Of a DNA stretch of 64,000 bases, positions 22,663 to 32,604 are shown in pieces. The notes below the pieces were generated by a model, which saw nothing but the letters and a program-made list of their open reading frames with translations, was not told the origin of the DNA and made no database searches. A program made the position numbers and the translations under genes. The DNA is from Zygnema circumcarinatum. Taxonomy: Eukaryota > Streptophyta > Zygnematophyceae > Zygnematales > Zygnemataceae. Position 1 is the first letter of the stretch. Each line of letters opens with the position of its first letter. The stretch lies in the NCBI GenBank assembly GCA_037447605.1, contig CM074817.1, positions 1,441,174 through 1,505,173 on the forward strand, given 5' to 3'.

Positions 22663-25600
22663 CTAATACCCATGATGCGGCGGCGCCTGATTTCGCCCCA
22701 CATGAGCTGGATGATGGTAATGATGCCCTTGACGCATCAACTCCTCCGCAGCACTATAGCTCACTATTCCTCTTGGATCTATATGTGGGGCCCACCCTTG
22801 AAACCCCACACCTGGCATGCCCACATTTAATGCCATACTTAGCCTGCCTACAACCGTTCCATGTGGAGGGTATCCTAAGTTAAACTCGTGCCCCATCTCC
22901 TCCTCCCCACTTCGGACAAGACCACTCCCTCCACCCCCTCCCATGTTGCCTGCTTCACTGTGATCTCTCTCCCATCCTCCCTCCACGTGGCCCCCAGGCC
23001 GTCTCCCATCGTCGTGTCCCCCCAAACCCACATGAAACGACCCCCCTCTCTCTATCGTGCTATCAAGGCCAACACTTTGGCTCCTTTCAACGTGAGAATC
23101 GCCATCAGCATAGCCCATATGTGATCCTGCCACTAGGTTAGAGTTTAGGTTATGCCCCTCTAGTCTCTCCAGTTCAACATTGGGTGCAGCTTCCATCCGC
23201 AGCATGTTTCCACCAGCAACATCACTCGGGGAGGGCCCTTGCCCTGCAAAAAAGTTGGGAACAGGAGGACGGCAATCATCCGACACTCGTGATTCAAAGA
23301 CTACCATTCCATTAATCCCAATCAGTTGACCTCCAGAAGAAGGTCTCGTTTTAGCTCGCCTCTTCGCTTCTCTTGCACCCTCCCTTTCCTTGGCTGACAT
23401 GGACAACCTTTTCACCTTCTCCTTCTTCACCTTCTCATGTGCCTTTCCCCTTCCTCCAGCCCATACACCCCCACCTTCACTACCCATCTGCCTCCCTGAT
23501 CTCCCTCCAACCCTATCCATGGCTCGCCTCTGGGGTCCTCCCATTCCCTGGAAATGTACATTTCTCTCTGTTTCACCTCTGTCGGCCATGGCTTCTTTAT
23601 CCTCATCAAAGTTCCTAATTCCCTCGCTTGGACCCTCTCCTGCCATCCTCATTACCATTCTCCTTACGTTAAGCTGCCCCCCATTCACCACCTCCTCACC
23701 AGTTAGTGCCACCCCTCTCTCCACTCCCGCAGGCTGCCTTATTCCACTCTGCTGCTCATCCCTATCCACCCCTCTCCCGTCTCGCTCTCCCTTCACTTCT
23801 ACCTCCTTTACGCCTGCGTCTGCTTCCAAATCTCCCCCCATCATTCCCAACTCATCTTGCTCCATCCACATGCCACCGGTGCTAACTGCCCCATATTTCA
23901 TTCTCTTTCTTTTCCCCTCGTCCTTTCCCTCAATAGGTTCTCTCAGATTCCTCTTCGATAATGTCATTTGAGCCTCACCATCTTCAATGGGCAACACATA
24001 ACTTGGCCCATAGCCCTCTCCAGTCTCATTTATCAAGCTGCCTCCCATCACTCCCTCTCCCACCTTTCCTCTGCTTCCCTTACCTCGTCCATTACCTTTG
24101 CCTCTTCCACCAGAAAAACCTCGCACTCCACTCACACCTCGTTTTCTTGTTCCTCCTCTCGCTAAAGAAACATTGCCTTCCGCCATCACTTCATCATCAG
24201 CCAAACTGCTACTTAAGCATTCTACTCCGTCACTTTCCTCTGAATCAGACATGAGGTCAAGGGATGCAACATCCATAGCAGTCAGCTGCTTGGATGAATC
24301 TTTGCGCAAAGCAAGGACCTTTGCCACCATTCCTTGATACTTTAAAGGTTTCTTGCCATTCATCGCAGTAGAGCCATTACGCAGTTCTGCAGCTTCTATA
24401 GTGGGGTCCTTAAGGCCAAAGTTTTTCAGTGTGGTTCGAAGCAGGAAAAGTTCTTCTTCCTTAGACTTCAAAGCTTCACGAAGTTCGTCACGGTTTCTCT
24501 GCACATCCCTGCAGAGCATAAACCAGTTGCAAGAACAGAAACACTATAAGTAGTGAACTTCACTGACTGAGGATAAATCCTGCAACTACTACCACCTGTC
24601 AGTGATAGACCCCACAAAAAGAAATGCTCCTTCATTACTTTCCCGACAGTGACTTGCCATAAACGCCCTCACATTCCCACAACAGGCACCCATCAATTTT
24701 TTGTCATAACCACTTTATCCTCCCAACTGATGGGGCCTCACAAGCAGTGGCATACTGATTTGTAGCGAACCAACTCACAAGTGAATAAAGTCAAACGAAA
24801 ATGAGGTCACTTCACCTTGCCTTCCGACAGTCCTGAGCATGCAGCTCCATATCTACCGCGTTGCGACCAACACGCGAAAATGTTTCCCAGCTCACAAACA
24901 TGACTGGCCTCTTGATCGTACTCGGATCCGCCTAAACCATAAATCACCCAGCCCAATGCATCACACATTTGTCAAACTGATTCCTCTTGCATTTACGATA
25001 TCAAGTAATCCAAATGGCATCCATAGCAAAGACCTTTCAAACTGGTTCCATGCTTCAAACCTGTAGTCTCCTGAACACCAACGACTTCTATTTCTGAGGG
25101 TAATTGAAGTAGTTAACAATGCCAATAGCTTGTTTAATAGCGGCGTCAAACATGCTTGCTTAGACCTCTGCATAGCCTTACCAACTTGCTTTTCGAATTG
25201 TTCGCATCAGGGCTGCTCCCTTCCACTGAAGGGCCTCCCTCATCCAAAGAAATCCATTCCTCTCCATCTTTGCTTTTGGGGCCCCTTCTCCTCTTCCCAC
25301 AACCGTCCGGTGCCAATACCATCACTTTGGGCACTCCTTTCAGCTTCTCAACATCGCCTGAGGTGAAGGCAGTAGCTACGGTCTTCGTATTGCTAGCCAA
25401 TTCTTGTTCCAAAAGGGATGTATTTTCCATCCTAGTTTCCTCCAGTCGCACTATGGCAGCTTGGCAGCTGCTGCACAGATTAGGAAGAAGCTCTCGCAAG
25501 GACACTTGATTAGACACTGATGGAACAGCAGGTTTCCTAATGGGTTGCTTTTGAGGCTTCTGTTGAATGCTTTGTGAGGAGGGAGGAACAGGCTCCTTCC

Positions 25601-26981
25601 ATTCTGACGCATTTGCAGTTGGTGTAGATGCAGGGGTGTAGAGTTGGGGAGAACCGCCAGATTGCGAATAAGGAGGGTAAGGAAATGAATTCCCTGCATT
25701 CACATGTGGGTGGGAAGGTAAAGAAGGAGGTGTGACATATGTGGGATAAGTGGCTGATCCAGGTGGGGGATTCGCTGAATACCATGGCCAATATGCTCGA
25801 CCTGATGATTGTACGGCTTTGGCTTGCTCAGTAGGATTCAACTGCCCGGATGAACCCTCCAGAGCAGGACCAACTTGTCGATCAGAGTCTGAGAATTGTT
25901 CAACTGGAGGTGCAGCAGGAAAATCTTCTGCTGAGTGATGTGTACGCTGTTCGGGCAAGATACTTTGCTGTCTGCCGGATAAGTCCAGAGTTTCCTGTTG
26001 CTCATCAAGAGGTACGTGTAGCTGCAACAGACTACGCATGGATCCTTGCTGATGAAACGTTGTGGGTTGCACCGGAAACGACTGCAGCATCTCCTGGGTA
26101 TCAGACACATTGCAGGAGGAAGGCTCCGTAGTCCCAGTAGATTCCGAAGGAGGAATTACTGCGTTGTTGCTACCAATTGGAGCTTTCAGGTGCAGTCCAG
26201 CATTTACTTGTTCTGCAAGTCCAATTCTATACTCAGTCTCTGCAGCGACTTTTGGCGACCGTGCTTCCTCTTCTACGTTTCCTACGATCCTACTAGATAT
26301 GGAAGAGTACACAGGCTCCTCTACACTGGGTTCCTCCCCTTGACTAGTCGAAAGTGAATAAGCTTCTTTCTGCTGCTGCAGCTCCGGCGGCTGCTGCTGT
26401 TCCTGTTGTTGCTGCATCATGCCCCAATACACATTAGCGCCTTGCACAGCACCATCACTTTCGGCTAATTTCACGCCAACATGTGGAGTCCACATTTGCG
26501 AGTGATTCTCTCCACCTGCCCCTGATCTCTCTTGGGAGGATTCATACACTGCATTCTCGGCCTCAACACGGTCAACACGGTCTCTGCTTTCCTGCAATTC
26601 CCGTCTGCTTTCTCCACTCGCGCCTTCTAGATCACCTTCAAAATTGTCATGTCTGCAGGGCTCTCCTGCTGTCTCCTGATCCGCGCATGCAATAACGGCT
26701 GCCTGTTCTGTGGCTTGATTCTCATCATTCTCCAACTCATCTCCCTGCTGCTCTTCGTCCTCCCTTGTCTGCAAGGAGCCGTCTCCTTCGTCCACTTTTT
26801 CCAACCTCATATTCGCCTGGTACATCTCAACAACCTCTAAGTCTTTCACCACTGAAGTTCCCTCTTTAAATTCAGGAAAGCTCTCACTATCAGAGCGTAC
26901 TGGGGCTGCAAAATCGCCATCTGTGCCAACGCTGAGATCTTTCACGGCAGACACGCACTCTGCCGGTGCTTCGATCATCAT
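22663..26981 (-). CDS. Unrecognised large disordered / coiled-coil protein
   Basis: Not recognised. Two long exons (26981-25182, 600 codons; 24508-22663, about 615 codons) are joined through at least one very short exon near 24805-24850 encoding DCRKAR or slightly more. This gives about 1220 residues. The first exon starts at an ATG (MMIEAP). It is acidic and Glu/Gln/Ser-rich, then Pro-rich (about residues 390-470), and ends with a basic KRRRGPKSKD stretch, a probable nuclear localisation signal. Around the junction, segments such as RMENTSLLEQEL and RDELREALKSKEEELF are heptad-rich, suggesting a coiled coil. The second exon is Gly-rich with GRGKGNGRGKGSRGK, a basic KEKVKRLSMSAKEREGAREA region, and a His/Pro-rich C-terminus. 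The composition suggests a nuclear scaffold or RNA-associated protein. No catalytic motif is seen. The long uninterrupted frames support it being real. Confidence 0.7.
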
Positions 26982-27039
26982 GAAAGAAATGTCTGCAATG
27001 CTTAGAAGTTATGGAGGTGCGCAGTTTCGCCAGGATCGA

Positions 27040-27081
27040 AACGATTGTCCTTGTTTCGCCAGCGAAACAAGGACAATCGTT
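27040..27081. repeat. Perfect inverted repeat, 19 bp arms, 4-base loop
   Basis: Arms 27040-27058 and 27063-27081 are exact reverse complements around CCAG. The arm begins AACGATTGTCC. It lies 59-100 bp upstream of the start codon of the minus-strand gene, probably in its leader or core promoter. It could form a very stable RNA or DNA hairpin. Confidence 0.95.
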
Positions 27082-27402
27082 GAGGCCTCTTCAAGGAAAA
27101 CAATTCAGGATGTTATCCATTGATGTCGTCTAAGAATATGTAGGGAACCCGAACCTTGAATAGGGATTAACTTGACAGTGAAGGCGGCTTATAGAGAGCA
27201 GATCACTGCCTGCTTGGAAGTGCATCTCATTGCGCCCGAACCCGAGCGAGCTCTTGACTAAAAGGTCATACTCCTCCCAACCTCCTGCTTGCATTTCTAT
27301 ATTGCATACCACATCGTATGATGAGCTGAATCATTAAGAGCTGTGACTCGGAGCACGCAGCCGATCACGAGCGCGAGCGATGCTCTCTTAAGACACAAAC
27401 AA

Positions 27403-27450
27403 ACCTAACCCTAATTCTAACCCTAACCCTAATCCTAACCCTACCCCTAA
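27403..27450 (-). repeat. Telomere-like CCCTAA units
   Basis: Six to seven units of CCCTAA with single-base variants. This is the six-base (TTAGGG) form, unlike the seven- and eight-base forms elsewhere in the window. Confidence 0.85.
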
Positions 27451-28140
27451 TTTTCAACTTTGGGATACAGTAGCTCTGACGACAGGACAGGGCAGTACAG
27501 TACCTGGTACTGCAGGCTACTACTCACTGACCAGCTAAACATTTTCTAACTGCCCAAAATCGCCAGATCCCACGTGTCGTGCCGTGAGTAGTTGATGAAA
27601 TTTTCAGGACAGCTGCCTGAAAGAAGCGAAGTGGTACGGTAAATGGCATGACCAGATCCATCTGCACCCGTGCTCTGGCTCGCCAGAAACCCACCAGATT
27701 TCAACGTAAGGTTGCACAATACGGTCCGTACCATACGGTAGTCATGAATCACGGTGCAACCTGCCACTACGTGTATTACTGGAAAACGCTACATAGAACA
27801 ACAGAACTGGTCGAATCTCAGTTTCTCACATGGAACATGCCACACCTTTAGCCACGTGGCAGAGCTCGCTGGAAGAGCCACCCCGTCAGCATTGCCACGT
27901 GGCAGGCCCCCAGTGATCCTGAAAGCTCGCCACCGACATTCAAATGTACGGATGTGCTTGGGGCTCTTCATTCCTTGTCAGCGGCTGCGCGCGTCCGCAG
28001 CCGTCCGATCCGCTCGAGGGGGCGTTCTCAGCCGTTGGATTGGCGGTCCATTGCGGTCCTGGGGAGTCAAGATCCGTGCCGCCGACTGACTGTGGCGAGC
28101 CTCCGAGGGTCCAACACTGCACGAGCGCACTTGCAGGCGC

Positions 28141-28577
28141 ATGGAGGGAGGGAGAGAGGGAGGGAGAGAGGGAGGGAGGGAGGGAGAGGAGGGAGAGAGG
28201 GAGGGAGAGGAGGGAGAGGAGGGAGAGGAGGGGACGGAGATAGGGAGGAAAGCAGGGGAGGGAGAGAGGGAGGGAGTGAAGGAGGGGAGGGAGAAGAGGG
28301 AAGGGAGAGAAGGAGGAAAGGAGGAGGGGACGGAGAGAGGGAGGGAGAGGAGGGAGAGGAGGGGACGGAGATATGGAGGCAAGGAGGAGGGGAGGGAGAT
28401 AGGGAGGGAGAGAGGGAGGGAGTGAAGGAGGAGAGGGAGAGGAGGGAAGGGAGAGAAGGTGGAAAGGAGGGGAGGGAGAGAGGGAGGGAGAGAAGGAGGG
28501 AGAGAAGGAGGGAGAGAAGGAGGAGGGGAGGGAGGAGGGAAGGAGGGAAGGAGGGAGGTAAGGAGAGGGGGGAAGGA
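28141..28577 (+). repeat. GGGA/GGGAGA purine repeat in the lipase 5' leader
   Basis: About 435 bp of nearly pure G/A, mostly GGGA and GGGAGA units, end four bases before the lipase ATG. Its complement gives long Pro/Ser/Leu frames that are not genes. Confidence 0.92.
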
Positions 28578-28580
28578 GAG

Positions 28581-29609
28581 ATGGATGTGGTGGCGCTTGC
28601 AGCCATGGGCAGCGCCACGGGGGCGTGTCTGGCCTGGCAGGGGAGGAGGCTCCTGCGGGAGGGCGCGCAGGACAGCAAAGGATGGCCGCCGGCGCCACCG
28701 CAGGACCTGGATGACCTGCTCCACTACGCCCGCCTCGTGCAGGTTGGCGCTCGCCCGTCTTTGCAGTGTATCTTCTCGCACAAGTTCAATTTTCTGTATT
28801 TATAAAATCAGCAAACGCTAGCAGTTACAATGAGTTTTTTTTTAGGCAAAAGAAATTCCTCTACGATAAGGTAGATGATTGAGTCGATGATTTCAAGTTT
28901 ACCTGAAACTTCATAGTTTTAAACAGGTTGAACAGAAATGAGAGCACCATCCTGAAGTTACAGGGACATAAATGCAAGTAAAAGGAAACAAAAAATAAAA
29001 CCTACTTGCGATCGTTTAGAAGTTTAGTAAAAAGATGATAATTATCATTCAAGGACAAAAGGAGATTTTAAGAGATGGTGGCCAAAAATATCTTTGAGAA
29101 ACCGAAAGAAATTGATATTTTAGAGAATGGAAATAAGGAATTGACTCGTTCTCAAGGATGAATAGTTGGGGTAACATGGGGATAGCTCTTATGCTTTTCA
29201 CTTTCTACTAAAATACAACAGATGATATGGTCTGTCGGGGAAGGTGAAGTCAACCACGACCTTACTGAAGGTTCCCCCGACTCGAATTCAAATTTCTTCA
29301 CATTCACCAGTTTGTCTCGTTCGCGTCATTAAAGAGAAAAATTGCACAATTGCTTACTGTACTTTGCAGGGAGCGTATGAGCGTACTTTAGACAGACTCG
29401 CAGAGCGTGTTCCTTACATGGACGTGAATGACGTTGTAGAGTTCAGTAATCATCCGGAGGGGAGTTCAGAAGAAGCGATGTGTCCACCTCACTTCATTTA
29501 CTCCGATCATCGACGGCGGGAAGTGGTTGTTGGCATCCGTGGAATGCGTCTTGGCTGTCCAACAGGTGTAGCCAGGGCGTGTACCTCCCCTTTGTGCGTA
29601 TGTAAGAGT

Positions 29610-29666
<57 letters not shown>

Positions 29667-31972
29667 GTTGCTCAGCGTGGAGTGTCAACCTTAAAGTATT
29701 TGCTGCAAGTGTTTTTCTAATGTTCAAAATGCAAAAGCATCATGGTCAGTGTTTTGAGTCGTGAGCATTGTTGTGGTCCTGCTTCAGTAGTCGAGTGGTT
29801 GTGTCACGAGTCTCCTTTCCTTTTTGCTATTCCTGACTTTACCGAACTTCTTCTCACGTGTTATAATGTGTACCAGTGCATTGGGGCTTTGTTTGAAGAA
29901 GAGACGCATGCTTGTCTACAGATAAGCTGTATCTCTGACCCTTGAATACGAAAAACTCAGAAAACTATTCTCATCAGTAATGCAATTTCGAACATGCAGA
30001 TTATCGAACCCTTCTTTCCAATCGACGAGGAGATCAACGGTTCTTAGATGGCTTTGTTCACCGCGGCATATATGGTGCTGCTCAGTGGCTGTCTGAGCAG
30101 AAGGTTGCCTCCCTTAAGGAGCTACTTGCGGAGAATGAAGGGTATGGGCTGACAATAGTCGGCCATAGTCTCGGCGCAGGGGTAGCAGCTATGCTTGCAG
30201 TGATACTCTCTGAAAGAGGGGAGGAGTTACTCGACTTACCAAGACAGAAATTGAAATGTTTTGCATATGCACCACCAAGGATCATGTCACTCAATCTTGC
30301 TGTACGGTATTCTGATGTTATTCGAGGTATCGTTCTGCAGGTCAGACTGCAATACTGTCCCTCTCTCACCCAAAAAAAAAAAAATTAGATATAGTGATCG
30401 GCAGGGTTCCTTTTTGCTTCATCTGACATTTGATAACTGATGGTTGCATGAATGGCTTATAAGAACGAGGCTGAACGGCAATCTCGGAGGAATTGGTAGA
30501 GAGAAAGTGATAGATTTGACTGGAAGACATTTTTTCTGTCAAAATTGAGCCGTCAATTCCTGATTCATGTCGTTTTAATGTCCTTTGTTGCTCCACCCTT
30601 ATGTGGTTTGGATTGCATCAAGTGAATTTCATGTCAAGCAGAGATTCATTCAACCTTAGAAAACTGATGTTGCTCTGCAATGCTAAGCTCTGCAGGACGA
30701 CTTTTGGCCGCGAGTTTCAACTTCAATGGTTGCCAAGATTTTTATCAGCTCCTTGTGCGGGTGAGGAAATGAATTGAACGAATTGTCATGGGGGAATTTT
30801 TCTTGTAGTCGGTGAACCTTATTTCTGCCTTTGGTTTTTCTTCAAGAACACTGAAATTTGTAAGCATGCAGTGTGATTGTGGGTGGTCAACAGGACGTCT
30901 CTTTATTCGGGCAATGTTGTCAATTTCGTGACATGAAGGCATAGCTGCCATCCATGTCTATTGTTCCAAGTCTTGACAGAAACCTTTTACCTGAAATTTT
31001 CAGGATTCAATTTGTGCTCTTCTTCCGGATGGTGAAAGATGTGCTCATTTCCGACAAACGGCGATTAGCCGATCTTAAGCGGCTCTACCCTCCAGGCGAG
31101 TTTTTGAGCTTTCCTTGACTATGGGTATATGGGTTATCGTTAATTGCTGTTGTTTGCACGGTTGGTTATAAAGAAATTGCAGGAGAGATTGCATGAATCC
31201 CTGGATGCCCTCCCCTCCATGTTGTCTCTTTACTGAGCTTTGCATACAGGAGAGGAGAGGGAGTGCAGGGAGACTCTATCACATTGTTTGCCGTCAAGTT
31301 CATCGCTGCGCCATTTGCCCTTATCGAGTTGTCACAGCCAATCCCGACGGGGCACGCTTTGAGAAGGTACACATTGCTCCATTCTTAGACCTATAGTCAG
31401 TCTAATTCTGCAATCAGCTGCCATTAGTAATCAGTTCTTCGTTAAACTTTCTGTACGGTTAGAGGGAAGGGGGCTGGTGACTGTCAGCTTATGTGGTTGC
31501 AAGATTAAGAAATACCGTATACGTTAATTTTTAGGCTTTTTACGGTTTGTTCTTGTGGATGGTGGGAATCCAATTCATGCCTAATGTCTTTAAGGAAATT
31601 ACCTTGAAAGGAGCACGCAGTTTCCAACATTTGCTCCATGGTCGTTCCTCTTTGTAGATGGTATTGAGCTTCCGTGCAACCTCAGATCATCACATTCGCA
31701 ACTATGAAGCAGCTCTTGCTGAGGCAGTGGAGCATGCGGACTCCATTCAGGGCGAGGAACAAACTTCTTCCCCACAAAACTCTTTCCATGAAGATTTGGA
31801 CTCCCAATCAGAAACCCTAACGACCCCGGAGCTTCAGTATGAGGGGGAACTCCAAGAGTCTCCCAACAAGGTTGTCATTCCTGAAACTCATCAAAGCTCT
31901 GCAAACAACTTTACTCACATTCGACAACATTCTTCTTCATTCTTTGAGTATGTGTGTACACAAGAAGCATAA
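28581..31972 (+). CDS. Class 3 lipase, sn1-diacylglycerol-lipase-like
   Basis: Alpha/beta-hydrolase predicted to cleave acyl esters of glycerolipids. Seven exons: 28581-28742, 29370-29565, 30000-30340, 30696-30760, 31004-31095, 31269-31366, 31658-31972. They sum to 1269 nt (422 residues) with consistent phases. The nucleophile elbow is IVGHSLGAGVA. The lid/substrate region DGFVHRGIYGAAQWL precedes it and FAYAPPRIMS follows. VLQDDFWPRVSTSMVAK and RLYHIVCR match diacylglycerol-lipase-like plant proteins. ATSDHHIRNYEAAL near the end probably supplies the catalytic His. The N-terminus (ALAAMGSATGACLAW) is mildly hydrophobic. The last about 70 residues are acidic and disordered. The intron after 31095 appears to have a GC donor; all others are GT-AG. 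A purine repeat abuts the start codon. Confidence 0.9.
29611..29661 (+). repeat. GA microsatellite in a lipase intron
   Basis: Uninterrupted (GA)n run of about 50 bp in the second intron of the lipase gene, shortly after its donor site. Confidence 0.97.
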
Positions 31973-32604
31973 TTTTGGAGAGACTGAATAGGTCGAGGGT
32001 CCTCCTCTTTTTTTCTATCATTCAGGTAACTTGCACGATCAGTTGAAACCCTTTTGTCAACGGAGGGGCTGTTCTGCACATCACTGCAGTAGAACGGAGA
32101 GGTTACAATTAGGTTTTAAGCTGCAACCTTATTTTTTGCGTCTTAGCAGTGCACCAACAGGGTTCTGAGTCTTCTGACCAGTCCATTGATCGCCAAACAG
32201 GGAGAGTTTTGGTGGAGAAATAAAGGTTCCGGCTGACAAAAGAATTGTCAGACTGAAACTGAAAATGAAAGTAAATTTGCGGCACACGTGAGTTCCGCTC
32301 TACCGCTGATTAATTACGTTTTGTGGTGAACCAGTTCAATGCTGCCGAAACCCAGTTTTCTTAACAAAACAAAGGAAGGGACTTTGTTGAAACGATGGCG
32401 AAGGAGACATTTTTTGTCCGTAAAAAAATTACAAATAGAGAAAACCTAACGCTTCTGTCTGTCGCTCTCTCCGTCCTAAGGACTCTGAATACTCATCAGC
32501 TAACCTTCACTGCTACTTTCACTGCATATGGAACGTACAAGCGATCCTCCCCTCAAGATAAATGGAAGCCCATCCTTTGGGGTTTATAATACAAACCTAG
32601 TTTC
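31973..32604. other. Convergent 3' region
   Basis: About 630 bp between the stop of the lipase (+) and the stop of the GT61 gene (-). UTR-like sequence; no further feature seen. Confidence 0.5.

Larger units (their letters stand above)
26982..28580. other. Divergent intergenic region with hairpin, telomere-like and GGGA repeats
   Basis: Lies between the unknown protein (-) and the lipase (+). It contains a perfect hairpin (27040-27081), CCCTAA units (27403-27450), two GCCACGTGGC palindromes at about 27853 and 27894, and a long purine repeat running up to the lipase start. No extra gene is supportable; the long frames in the purine tract are artefacts. Confidence 0.6.

Noticed and set aside
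27940-28805. Overlapping frames of 200 to 283 codons on both strands
   Set aside because: Products of the GGGA purine repeat. Only the short in-frame exon from 28581 is part of a gene.
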